NCBI RefSeq assembly: GCF_900100795.1
Contig: NZ_FNCO01000009.1
Span: 1-64,000, forward strand
Direction of reading: 5' to 3'
Origin: Pseudomonas abietaniphila
GTDB lineage: Bacteria > Pseudomonadota > Gammaproteobacteria > Pseudomonadales > Pseudomonadaceae
DNA: 64,000 nucleotides
A program made the translations under genes and the position numbers. This document shows, one piece after another, positions 43,909 to 52,304 of this stretch. Under the pieces are notes generated by a model. That model did no database searches. It saw only the letters and a program-made list of their open reading frames with translations, and was not told the DNA's origin. How positions within the stretch are numbered: position 1 is the stretch's first letter; each line of letters opens with the position of its first letter.

Positions 43909-44043
43909 GCGAAAGCAGCCGTCTACGGCATACCGGGCGATGCCAGTGTCCTGACGTATGTCGATCTTCCCAGCCCAGGCGTTGGGCCTGACGAGGTGGC
44001 CCTAGATGCAGTGCAACGGTACCCATTTCTGCGACACAGCTAA
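43909..44043 (+). pseudogene. 5' fragment of an MDR quinone oxidoreductase, start codon lost
   Basis: The frame KAAVYGIPGDASVLTYVDLP, then SPGVGPDEVALDAV, is the N terminus of a zinc-type or quinone oxidoreductase, which would normally start MKAAVY. The codon at the expected start is GCG (43909) instead of ATG, although a good ribosome site GGGAGG still lies 8 bases before it. The family match stops after about 35 codons and the frame ends at 44043. The following 190 bases to the pirin gene show no recognisable gene. This is a dead remnant. Confidence 0.65.
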
Positions 44044-44234
44044 CCACTGGCCGCTACTACCGGAATGCGTACAGGAACCGCAAAGTATCGTCATCAATCA
44101 ACGCTGCCGCTGGCATGTCGCCCGCCGTTCTATACCGCTCTTTCAGCGTGCTGGCGACCGGCTCGGCCCGTGCCGGCGACCAGGTCTGAACGTGCTTTTT
44201 TCCAATGACCATTTCTAATGAACAAGGGAACCTA

Positions 44235-45134
44235 ATGCACCTTCCTGAGAGCAATAAGGGTGTGGCACCTATCCAGCGGGTTGCGGCACGGACTGCTGAA
44301 ATTGGAGGGGGTGTAACGGTCCATCGAGTGTTGCCTGCCAAACAACGGCGAATGATAGGTGCGTGGTGCTTTCTCGATCACGCAGGCCCTACCCTTTTCG
44401 AAAGCGCCTCAGGGTTGCGCGTTGGACCTCATCCGCACATTGGCTTACAAACGTTCACTTGGATGATCAAGGGCGAGGCTCTGCACCGAGACAGCCTTGG
44501 TAATGTTCAAATCATTCGCCCTGGACAAGTTAATTTGATGACGGCGGGTAGAGGCATCACTCACACCGAGGAGTCGGCGAATCAAGCCCGTCATTTGCAC
44601 TCGGTACAGCTATGGATCGCTTTGCCCAAAGCAGAGCAGAAACGCGCTCCGGCGTTTGATCACTACCCTGACCTTCCGACCTGGCTCGAAGGCGGCTTGC
44701 GGGCTACGTTGCTGGCAGGCAGTTTCGCCGGCCGAACCGCGCCCGGCCGATTTTATTCACCGCTGGTAGGGATCGACTTGCGATGTTGTGAAGCCGCGGT
44801 CGCGCTCTTGAATCTGAACCCGGAGTACGAATACGGCATTTTGCCCCTGGAGGGCTACCTGAGCGTCAACGGTGAGATCTTTGCCAGCAACGAACTTGCC
44901 TTTCTCGGCAAAGGTTTGAGCGAAGTGGCATTACAAGCCTTCGACGCCTCGCACTCACTGCTTTTGGGTGGTGTGCCTTTTTCCGAAGACATTCATGTGT
45001 GGTGGAATTTCGTGGCCCATGACAAGGCCGAGATCGACGAAGCGTTGCAAGCCTGGAACAACCTTGATCGGCGTCGATTCGGCGACGTAGAGGGCTTCGA
45101 CGGCAATCGTTTAATCGCCCCTGAACCGCTGTAG
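44235..45134 (+). CDS. pirin-family protein
   Basis: A 299-residue bicupin of the pirin family. Metal-ligand histidines are in GPHPHIGLQTFTWM, followed by MTAGRGITHTEES and HSVQLWIALP. Bacterial pirins may act as quercetinase-like dioxygenases or as redox regulators. ATG 44235 is chosen because AAGGGAA lies seven bases before it; an upstream in-frame start at 44205 has none. The FUSC exporter gene begins 4 bases after its stop, so pirin heads that operon, suggesting a phenolic or flavonoid substrate. Confidence 0.88.
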   Translation: MHLPESNKGVAPIQRVAARTAEIGGGVTVHRVLPAKQRRMIGAWCFLDHAGPTLFESASGLRVGPHPHIGLQTFTWMIKGEALHRDSLGNVQIIRPGQVNLMTAGRGITHTEESANQARHLHSVQLWIALPKAEQKRAPAFDHYPDLPTWLEGGLRATLLAGSFAGRTAPGRFYSPLVGIDLRCCEAAVALLNLNPEYEYGILPLEGYLSVNGEIFASNELAFLGKGLSEVALQAFDASHSLLLGGVPFSEDIHVWWNFVAHDKAEIDEALQAWNNLDRRRFGDVEGFDGNRLIAPEPL

Positions 45135-45138
45135 CCAG

Positions 45139-47301
45139 ATGCTTAAGCATCTGTTGCAGCCTTTGATGGGCTATCTCAAAGCGGTGCTGAAACCCGATCT
45201 CAGCGCACTACTGTTTGCCGTACGCACCGTCGCGGCGGGCCTGATGACGTTGTACCTGGCCTTTATTTTTGACCTCGACCAACCGAAATGGTCAGTAATG
45301 GCGGTCATTATCGTCAGCCAACCGTTGGGCGGCATGACGCTGCAGCGCAGCTTCTCGCAGGTGATAGGAACCCTGATTGGCGCTGCCGTCGCCGTGATGA
45401 TCATGGGCCTTTTTGCTCAAGCCCCGCTCCTCTTCATTGCCTGCCTTTCATTGTGGCTGGCGCTCTGTACCGCGGGTGGCACGCTGCTGCGCTACACCCG
45501 CTCCCACGCCTGCGTGCTCAGTGGATTTACCTCGGTGGTCGTGGCACTGCTTGCGGTGCCGGAGCAGGACAACGTTTTGATGCTGGCGATCACTCGGCTC
45601 ACCGAGACGCTGTTGGGGGTCGCCTGCGTGTGCCTGGTCAGTCTGCTGACGGCCCGCCCGGAAGCAGTCGCACGGAGCTATTTTGCCAAGATGGATCAGG
45701 TGCTGAAGCTGATGGCGATGCACGCCGCAGCCGTCATCCGCACTGAAGAAAGCGAGGCCGACTTTCACAATCGGCAAATGCGTCTGCTGAACGAAATCAG
45801 CAGTCTGGAAGGCCTCCGCCGGCACTTGTACTTTGATGCGCCGCGTTTGCGCAGTACCGATGGACTCGTGCAACGGCTGGCCAATCAACGGGTATTGATG
45901 ATTTCTCGGCTTGCAATTTTGCGTCGTCAACGCGTGCTGATCGACGAGCGCTGGAAGGGCGAGTTTCCCGAGGACATCCGCCGACTGCGCGCCGATGAAT
46001 TAGCGCTTCTCGACAAATTAGCGGTAGCCGGACGGTCATTGCCGAGCTCGGCGCGCAGGCAATTTCAGGTACTGCAGCAGCAGTTTTCCCAGCACGCAAA
46101 AGAGGCTGAGGACCGCGACTCCCCGCTTACTGGCACGCTGCGCGCACTCGCCTGGACGTTACGCTGGGAGCAGGCTCGTTTGCTGCAGCAGTTAGAAGAC
46201 ATTCTGCAGATCAGCGACGCGATTCAAGACGGTGTTCAGGCAGGTCGTGGGCACCATCAGGAGCAGGAAAATCCGTTGTACCTTGATTGGCGCCTTGCCG
46301 GCACGAATGCGGCGCGGGCGTTCATCGCCCTGGCCGCCTGCGGTCTGATCTGGATAGAAACCGCTTGGGACGGCGCCCGCGCCGGGATGATTTTGGTCGG
46401 CATCCTCTGCTCATTGATGGCGACATTTCCACGCCCGCTTGCGGCAAGCCAGAACTATGCCCGCGGCTTCCTTCTGTCTCTGGGGGCATCAGCGGTTTAT
46501 CAATTCCTGCTCATCCCGGCCATCAGCAATGTCGAACTGCTGACCTTGATTCTGGTGCCTCTGCTTTACGTGATCGCGGTTGGGCTGGCCAGCCCGACGA
46601 CTGCCGGAATCGGTATGGGCCTGGGGCTTTCAACATTCCTGATGATAGGCCCGCAAAACACCGGGGCCTTGCAGGATATCGCCAGTCAATGGTTCGAGTT
46701 CGCCGCAGCCTACATCGGCGCATGCGCTCTATCGTTGGCTGCATACGCCTGGGTGTTCCCGTTCAACGCGGCTGGACGCATCCAGCGCCTGTTTGAAGAG
46801 AACCGAGGGGCGGTCTGTTCGCTCCTCCAGCACTCGAATCCGGATCAACAACGGTTCGTGTTCGAAAGCCAGATGGTGGACCGACTGACCATGATGCTGG
46901 GCTTGCTGCCCGCCACTGACGATCAGCGATCCACCGCATTATTCGACGCCAGCCTCGCGTGCATGGCGTTAGGTGTAGCCGTGAGCCAGCTCATGCAACA
47001 AAGCAAGTCTGGTGCGCTGCTGACGGCTGAAACTCAGGCACAGCTGCAGTCCATCCTGAACCAGACCGGTCGTTATGTAGAGGGTCTCCCGGGCGTCGAC
47101 AGGCTTGCTTTAACCATCGACCTTCGCAACCTGGGTGATTTCCTGGACCACCTGCAGGCCAGCGAATGGACATCAGCGCCCGAGCAGCTCTGGAGGGTAT
47201 TCCGTATTCGAGTTGCCCTGCTGATCGTCGCGTCATTCATAGAGCGCTACTACGAATTATTCGATCCGCTGGAAGACGGAGTGACTGCTTTTGCCGATTG
47301 A
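45139..47301 (+). CDS. FUSC-family (AaeB-like) aromatic acid exporter
   Basis: A 720-residue inner-membrane protein in two parts: five or six helices at about 15-175, a cytoplasmic helical region, and a second membrane block at about 390-535 (ARAFIALAACGLIWIETAWDG onward). This is the plan of AaeB p-hydroxybenzoate exporters and FusC-type proteins. It begins 4 bases after the pirin gene and overlaps the DUF1656 gene by 11 bases. With the DUF1656 and HlyD proteins it forms an AaeXAB-like exporter of aromatic or similar acids. Confidence 0.9.
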   Translation: MLKHLLQPLMGYLKAVLKPDLSALLFAVRTVAAGLMTLYLAFIFDLDQPKWSVMAVIIVSQPLGGMTLQRSFSQVIGTLIGAAVAVMIMGLFAQAPLLFIACLSLWLALCTAGGTLLRYTRSHACVLSGFTSVVVALLAVPEQDNVLMLAITRLTETLLGVACVCLVSLLTARPEAVARSYFAKMDQVLKLMAMHAAAVIRTEESEADFHNRQMRLLNEISSLEGLRRHLYFDAPRLRSTDGLVQRLANQRVLMISRLAILRRQRVLIDERWKGEFPEDIRRLRADELALLDKLAVAGRSLPSSARRQFQVLQQQFSQHAKEAEDRDSPLTGTLRALAWTLRWEQARLLQQLEDILQISDAIQDGVQAGRGHHQEQENPLYLDWRLAGTNAARAFIALAACGLIWIETAWDGARAGMILVGILCSLMATFPRPLAASQNYARGFLLSLGASAVYQFLLIPAISNVELLTLILVPLLYVIAVGLASPTTAGIGMGLGLSTFLMIGPQNTGALQDIASQWFEFAAAYIGACALSLAAYAWVFPFNAAGRIQRLFEENRGAVCSLLQHSNPDQQRFVFESQMVDRLTMMLGLLPATDDQRSTALFDASLACMALGVAVSQLMQQSKSGALLTAETQAQLQSILNQTGRYVEGLPGVDRLALTIDLRNLGDFLDHLQASEWTSAPEQLWRVFRIRVALLIVASFIERYYELFDPLEDGVTAFAD

Positions 47302-47494
47302 TTTTGAAATTGCAGGCGTCTACCTGCCGCCAGTTGCCCAAGGATTAATCCTCGCGCTGCCGATTTTCATGTCGCTGGATTGGGCTCTGCGGCGAGTTGG
47401 CGTGTTGCGGCTTGTCTGGCACGAGGCGCTGTTTGAGGGAGCGCTCTATGTCTGCGTCTGCGCTGTTGTCATCCTGATGATGGGAACCGTATGA
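47291..47494 (+). CDS. DUF1656 (AaeX-like) small membrane protein
   Basis: A 67-residue protein with two hydrophobic helices matching DUF1656/AaeX: IDFEIAGVYLPPVAQGL and YVCVCAVVILMMGTV. TTG 47291 lies within the end of the FUSC gene, and the stop overlaps the adaptor start (ATGA). DUF1656 proteins always sit between FUSC and HlyD genes and are thought to be accessory subunits. Confidence 0.85.
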   Translation: MPIDFEIAGVYLPPVAQGLILALPIFMSLDWALRRVGVLRLVWHEALFEGALYVCVCAVVILMMGTV

Positions 47495-48438
47495 CCTTGA
47501 AAAAATTCGCGCCCCAACTCATAACTCTGGCGGTTCTCTTGCTGGCGTTCGTACTCGGCTGGCTTGCCTGGGGATACTACACCCGCTCACCCTGGACCCG
47601 TGACGCCCGGGTGCGTGTTGACGTGGTGACGTTGTCGGCTGACATCTCCGGGTTGATCGTCAATCTGTATGTGCAGGACAACCAGCACGTGACCAAGGGC
47701 GACCTGTTACTGGAAGTCGACCCCGCGCGCTATGTTCTCGCGGTGCAGCACGCTCAACGTTCGGTACAAGTCGCCAAAGCAACCGTGGGCCAATCACAAG
47801 CAGCGATCAAAGCCAGTGCAGCTCAACTCAGGCAACGCCAGAGTGAAGAACGCAGGCGGCGCGCGCTCAAGGAAGGCTTCGCCATCTCTGGCGAGGAGTG
47901 GGAAAAATCCGATACGGATGTCGCGATTGCCATCGCGAAGTTGTCAAGCGACCAGGCCAATCTCGGTCTGGCACAGGCCAATGTTCAACTTGCAGAAGCG
48001 GGTCTGGCAGAAGCCGAACTCAATTTACAGCGCACGCGAGTGGTTGCCCCCGTCAGCGGCTACGTGACGAATCTGCTCACCCGTCAGGGTGATTATGCAA
48101 GCCCCGGTACAGCATTGATGGCGTTGGTGGACAGCAGTTCGTTTTACGTCAGCGGCTACTTCGAGGAGACCAAACTTGCGCGGATTGAGGAAGGTAATCG
48201 GGTGCGTATTCAGTTGATGAGCGGCGAGAGCTTCGGTGGAACGGTGCAAAGCATTGCCTTTGCCATTACCGACCGTGAGAACTCTTTGGGCAATCGATTG
48301 CTGGCCAACATCAACCCTAGCTACACCTGGGTCAAACTGGCGCAGCGGGTCCCCGTGAGGATCCTGATTGATCCCGAGTACGCCAATAGGGCTCGCCTGC
48401 GTGCCGGTACTTCAGCCACGGTTACGGTACTGGAGTGA
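47491..48438 (+). CDS. HlyD/AaeA-type periplasmic adaptor
   Basis: A 315-residue membrane-fusion protein: a membrane anchor (LITLAVLLLAFVLGWLAWGYY), DARVRVDVVTLSADISGLIV for the first lipoyl half, a short helical hairpin, and NLQRTRVVAPVSGYVTNLL for the second half. The C-terminal barrel has SSSFYVSGYFEETKLA. It is shorter than the adaptor at 9735-10874, as usual for AaeA. Coupled to the DUF1656 gene by ATGA. No outer-membrane factor gene is in the operon, so it probably borrows one. Confidence 0.9.
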   Translation: MTLKKFAPQLITLAVLLLAFVLGWLAWGYYTRSPWTRDARVRVDVVTLSADISGLIVNLYVQDNQHVTKGDLLLEVDPARYVLAVQHAQRSVQVAKATVGQSQAAIKASAAQLRQRQSEERRRRALKEGFAISGEEWEKSDTDVAIAIAKLSSDQANLGLAQANVQLAEAGLAEAELNLQRTRVVAPVSGYVTNLLTRQGDYASPGTALMALVDSSSFYVSGYFEETKLARIEEGNRVRIQLMSGESFGGTVQSIAFAITDRENSLGNRLLANINPSYTWVKLAQRVPVRILIDPEYANRARLRAGTSATVTVLE

Positions 48439-48502
48439 CCTCAAAACAGAAGGTACTCAGACCGTCGTCCATCTCTTTCCGAGGCACCGCCAAGGGGTTG
48501 AA

Positions 48503-49468
48503 TTGCTGAGTCGAAATGATCTGCGTCGGGCTGACATGAATCTTCTCGTCATTTTCGAAGCCATGATGCAAGAGCGCAATGTCAGCCGCGTTGGCGAAAA
48601 ACTGTTCCTCGGTCAGCCCGCCGTAAGCAGTGCCCTGGCGCGCCTGCGTGCGATGTTTGCCGACCCATTATTCGTTCGCAACGGGCGTTACATGGAGCCT
48701 ACCGCGCGTGCCCAAGACCTGTTCGAACGTTTCACGCCCATGCTCGACACCATTGCAATCACGCTGAGCCAAGTCTCTGACTTCGACCCTGCCAACAGCT
48801 CTAGAACCTTCCATGTAGGGATATCTGACGATGTCGAATATGGATTATTACCACCGCTTCTGCGGCATCTGAGGGCCGAGGCGCCGAGTGTGAAGCTGGT
48901 CATTCATCATACGGACTGCACTCGGATTTCGGGTCTGTTGGTCAATGGCGCCATATCAGTGGGTATCAGTCATACCTGTGACCTTCCAGCAAACTCCAAG
49001 CGCAAGTTCCTGCGTTTGATCATCCCCATGGTGCTACGAGCGGATTCAGAAGCAAAGCGCCTAAGTCTCGATGAGTTCTGCCGCCGACCTCACGCGACAA
49101 TATCCTCCATGGGGACGCTGGTCACCGATGTCGAACGAGCCTTTAAAAAAATGTCTCGCAACCGCCTGGTGGTTCTTGATGTACCACAATTCAGTGCACT
49201 GGCGGTCCTGCTGGCAGACAGTGACCTGCTGGCAGTCGTGCCAGATTACGTAGCTAAAGCAATGTCAGCCTGCTCTGGAATCCGGGCGGAACCGGTGCCA
49301 CTGAAAATGGGTTCCTATGAGTTATCGCTGGTCTGGCGGGCTGTCGCCGATAATGACCCAGCCGAACGCTGGTTACGATCGCGCTTCAGTGAATTTTTTG
49401 GTGATAACAGCCGTCTGCGTCTTGCCGACCCTATTGGTAACCCAACTGATCGCTCTTCACTGGCATGA
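48503..49468 (+). CDS. LysR-family regulator (NodD/PcaQ-like long form)
   Basis: A 321-residue LysR protein from TTG 48503, five bases after AAGGGG. The DNA-binding region reads DMNLLVIFEAMMQERNVSRV, then LFLGQPAVSSALARLRAMFADPLFVRNGR, typical of the branch that regulates aromatic-compound genes. An open extension upstream overlaps the adaptor gene and is not LysR-like. Directly following the efflux operon, it is a good candidate for its regulator. Its 3' end overlaps the convergent dehydrogenase-like gene by 38 bases. Confidence 0.85.
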   Translation: MLSRNDLRRADMNLLVIFEAMMQERNVSRVGEKLFLGQPAVSSALARLRAMFADPLFVRNGRYMEPTARAQDLFERFTPMLDTIAITLSQVSDFDPANSSRTFHVGISDDVEYGLLPPLLRHLRAEAPSVKLVIHHTDCTRISGLLVNGAISVGISHTCDLPANSKRKFLRLIIPMVLRADSEAKRLSLDEFCRRPHATISSMGTLVTDVERAFKKMSRNRLVVLDVPQFSALAVLLADSDLLAVVPDYVAKAMSACSGIRAEPVPLKMGSYELSLVWRAVADNDPAERWLRSRFSEFFGDNSRLRLADPIGNPTDRSSLA

Positions 49469-50471
49469 GAAGCGCAAGCTCGCGCAACTCGCCGCCCTCT
49501 TTTTCCAGGCGTTGCAGGTATGCGCAAGCGTTCAGTATTTGATAGGGGAAATAGAGACCTGGCGCAGTTGGGGGCTGGCCGTCCAGCCCAAGCAGCCGCT
49601 CCAGGATCATTGCGACGCTTAGCCCGGTAAGCGGAGCCGCACCCGCCGGATGGATAACGGCGTGACGCGTGCACAGAGGTTCACCGTGCAGGCCCTCGCC
49701 AGCGAGTTCGATGATGATCTCGGTCGACATAGGCCCACCCAAACGTCGGGTTGAGCTAACCCCGGCGCCCAGATTGAATTGCACATCCGGCGCCCCCGTT
49801 GCAGCGGCCAGGCCGACGACGTCAATGGACGAGAAGCCGGAAGCTTCGACTTTCGTACCATCCACCGCATGGAAGCTGACCTTGGAACCCTCTCCTTCGC
49901 GCCAGACATAGACTCCCTCGCGACGGGTCAGCGCGGCGGGCAGCATTCTGTTCAGGTGTTCGAAATCGGAGGCGACAGTCGGTCCCCCGGCATCTTGCTC
50001 ATCCACCAGCGCATTGATATTGATCTCGTTTACGCGGCCAAAAGCCTTGGCAATGTGCAGCGTCGACACCGTCGTCGCGCCTACCAGCCATTCGTAGCCC
50101 AGAACGATGGGCGCCGCGTCAGGCCGGTGCATATAGGCGGCGATCTGCGGTGCAATCTCGAAAACGCCAGACGAAATACTGAGGTGCGGCACACCGCGCT
50201 TCTGGGCGTAACGCAACCCGGCAAGCGCGTGGTCCATGTAAAAGACCACGACGCCGCTGATCATGCGATCGCCAAGGCCCAAGTCTTCAGCAGCCGGATC
50301 AATCACCACGCCCTGTGCGCCACCCATTCGCTCTGCGGCCTGTTGAGCCTTGGCGAGGTCACGGCCACCTATCAGCAGCGGAACGTCAGGATGTGCGGCG
50401 CGCAGCGCTTGGGCAGTGTGGTGGCCAATGGCGCCCGAACCACCCATGAACAAAACAGGATTAACCGACAT
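49431..50471 (-). CDS. saccharopine-dehydrogenase-like NAD(P) oxidoreductase
   Basis: A 346-residue protein with an N-terminal Rossmann motif (LFMGGSGAIGHHTAQALRA), then RDLAKAQQAAERMGG, and a C-terminal domain of the saccharopine dehydrogenase-like family. AAGGAG lies six bases before ATG 50471. It is divergent from a TetR gene across a region with two nearly identical 19-base operators, so it is very probably repressed by that TetR protein. The reaction is not known; family members are often misnamed and need not act on saccharopine. Confidence 0.83.
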   Translation of the reverse strand: MSVNPVLFMGGSGAIGHHTAQALRAAHPDVPLLIGGRDLAKAQQAAERMGGAQGVVIDPAAEDLGLGDRMISGVVVFYMDHALAGLRYAQKRGVPHLSISSGVFEIAPQIAAYMHRPDAAPIVLGYEWLVGATTVSTLHIAKAFGRVNEININALVDEQDAGGPTVASDFEHLNRMLPAALTRREGVYVWREGEGSKVSFHAVDGTKVEASGFSSIDVVGLAAATGAPDVQFNLGAGVSSTRRLGGPMSTEIIIELAGEGLHGEPLCTRHAVIHPAGAAPLTGLSVAMILERLLGLDGQPPTAPGLYFPYQILNACAYLQRLEKEGGELRELALLMPVKSDQLGYQ

Positions 50472-50497
50472 TGCGTTCTCCTTGCGTTTTGGGGTGC

Positions 50498-50560
50498 AAC
50501 CTACTATTGGTAGGAACCCTAACATGCGCGTCGCGAAACGTAACCTACCATTGGTAGGTT
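50498..50560. promoter_or_regulatory. twin TetR operators AACCTACCATTGGTAGGTT
   Basis: The site at 50542-50560 is a perfect 19-base palindrome (9-base arms, central T). The copy at 50498-50516 matches it at 16 of 19 positions, with the mismatches mainly at the end of one arm. Centres are 44 bases apart. One copy is near each divergent gene (the dehydrogenase start is at 50471 and the TetR start at 50583). Confidence 0.82.
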
Positions 50561-50582
50561 TTACTATTTTGGGAATAACAAC

Positions 50583-51197
50583 ATGGAAGAAGACATCAAG
50601 CCCCCCACCCATACCGCAGCTGCGCGTCGGCTTTCGAACGCCGACCGGAAACGTCAGTTGCTCGAAACGGCATTATTGATCGTGCGCGAGGAAGACGCGG
50701 ACCGGCTGACACTGGGGCATCTGGCCGTGCGTGCAGGCGTATCAAAGCCGGTAGTCTATGACCATTTCGGCACTCGATCGGGGTTGTTGATCGAGCTCTA
50801 CAAATGGATCGACACCGAGCGGGTCAGCGCTTTCACTGACGCAATGTCCAGCGGCCACCGCACCCTGGAGGAGACTGCCCTGGTACTCGCCAGCGCTTAC
50901 ATTCAGTGCGCGGCAGACAACACAGATGAATTCCATGCCGTAGGCGCGGCGCTGGCAGGCAGTCACGAAAAGGCGGCAGTTTTTCAGGAGCTGCTGGATA
51001 ACTGCGTGCAGATGTTCGTTTCCGTGCTCGAACCTCACGCAGACTTGTCAACAGCCGATCTAGAGCGCCGCTGTACCGGCCTCGTCGGCGCCGGCGAAGC
51101 GCTTGCAGGCGCGTCGGTACGGGGACGGCACAGTGTGGGTGAGGCAACAGACGCTTTCGCTTCGCTGATCCGGGGCGCGTTGAAGGGTGTCGACTAA
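50583..51197 (+). CDS. TetR-family regulator
   Basis: A 204-residue TetR protein: NADRKRQLLETALLIVREED and the helix-turn-helix LTLGHLAVRAGVSKPVVYDHF (about residues 43-63), then a ligand domain with a C-terminal TetR-like segment ending ASLIRGALKGVD. Two matched operators lie between it and the divergent saccharopine-dehydrogenase-like gene, so it probably represses both. Downstream lie only gene fragments. Confidence 0.88.
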   Translation: MEEDIKPPTHTAAARRLSNADRKRQLLETALLIVREEDADRLTLGHLAVRAGVSKPVVYDHFGTRSGLLIELYKWIDTERVSAFTDAMSSGHRTLEETALVLASAYIQCAADNTDEFHAVGAALAGSHEKAAVFQELLDNCVQMFVSVLEPHADLSTADLERRCTGLVGAGEALAGASVRGRHSVGEATDAFASLIRGALKGVD

Positions 51198-51269
51198 ACA
51201 GCAACACACCGGCAACGGCCCTGCGGGTATGTCCAGCAGCGATCACCTAGCGATCCTTGTTGAGCCCGC

Positions 51270-51508
51270 CTATGCGCCAGAAGGCTGCGCAACACGAGCG
51301 TCTTGTACACCGCTAGCATCCAGCGCTGTGGCGACAAACCCGCTCCGTATAGAGCGATTGATAAAGCTCTGAACGTAATCAGCCGCAGCCGCCCTCCCTT
51401 TCGGAACAGCCATAGCCTGTCGGATTTCAGTGAAGTTGTCCTGAAGTACTCTGACGCCTGAGGCCGACCTCGCGAAACGCACCAGCAGCTCGGCTGGTGG
51501 CGCTGCTA
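51270..51508 (-). pseudogene. 3' fragment of an amino-acid-type ABC substrate-binding protein
   Basis: On the minus strand, AELLVRFARSASGVRVLQDN, TEIRQAMAVPKGRAAAADYV and SGFVATALDASGVQDARV match the last 75 or so residues of type 2 amino-acid-like binding proteins. Upstream of about 51508 the frame runs into sequence antisense to the MFS fragment and loses the family pattern. The N-terminal two-thirds, including the signal peptide, are gone. Confidence 0.65.
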
Positions 51509-51510
51509 CG

Positions 51511-52170
51511 ACGGCGTATGGCCTCAAAAAACTGCTGAAGACTCCAACGCTGTGGGGGTTGGCCATCGCTCAAGGCTGCAACGTCTACACCCAGTACTTA
51601 TTCCTTACCTGGTTGCCAAGCTACCTGCAGGAAGTACGGCACCTGAGCATTGCCAAGAGCGGTCTGTTCACAGCCATTCCGTACGCCGCCGCTGTGGTGT
51701 TGTGCATTGTAATCGGCAAGTTGAGCGACCATTATCTGAAGAACGGCAGTGGTGCTGCCTCGGGTAAACGTCGCAACGTCATCGCGCTGACCATGCTGGT
51801 TGCAAGCTGCATCCTGCTGATTCCCTTCGCTGACGATATCGCAGTGCTGGTGCTGATTTTCTCGCTGACCCTGGCAGGTATCGCATCGACTACGTCGCTC
51901 AACTTCTCTCTGCTCAACGACCTGCTTCCAAGCTCGGGAGACGTAGGCCGCGCCATGGCGTTCGTCGTGGTCGGCGGGAACATATTTGGGATGTTGGCGC
52001 CGATTGTGACGGGGTACGTCATCACTGCAACAGGGAGCTATAATTGGGCGTTTGCCATTGCAGGTGGATTGCTCGTCACTGGCGCCGTTGTGATCCTGAG
52101 CATGACCAGGAAGCCGATGATTCGGGTGGAGCAATTGGCTGCGCAAACCTTGGTCGCAAAAACCGCCTGA
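51511..52170 (+). pseudogene. 3' half of an MFS transporter (truncated)
   Basis: About 220 codons of a major facilitator, from YGLKKLLKTPTLWGLAIAQG through SLLNDLLPSSGDVGRAMAFV to the normal C terminus. This equals the last six membrane helices of an ACS-type anion/hexuronate-like carrier of about 430 residues. There is no start codon with a ribosome site and no N-terminal half; the sequence is butted against the fragment of a binding-protein gene on the other strand. An ATG at 51559 could start a half-protein but a functional carrier is unlikely. Confidence 0.7.
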
Positions 52171-52220
52171 ACCCTCCTGCATACGCGGTGTTCGAGCGTC
52201 AGGGGCTAAGCCCAGCCAGG

Positions 52221-52296
52221 CCTGGCCTGGCCTGGCCATCGATACCCGAGTTTGCCAATCAGGTCACTGCTTTTGTTGGGGCGTTCTTCAACGCCC
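52221..52296. other. CCTGG tandem repeat and stem-loop between converging genes
   Basis: Three CCTGG units lie at 52221-52235 within a near-palindromic GGCCAGG/CCTGGCC stretch. At 52279-52296 GGGCGTT and AACGCCC pair around CTTC, a likely two-way terminator between the MFS fragment and the reductase gene, which ends at 52305. Confidence 0.45.
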
Positions 52297-52304
52297 TGAT
52301 AACT

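Noticed and set aside
44057..44217. Minus-strand frame ending TAGDMPAAALIDDDTLRFLY in the gap before pirin
   Set aside because: Protein-like in places, but no ribosome site, no recognised family, and it lies beside a decayed fragment; could be another remnant but cannot be supported.
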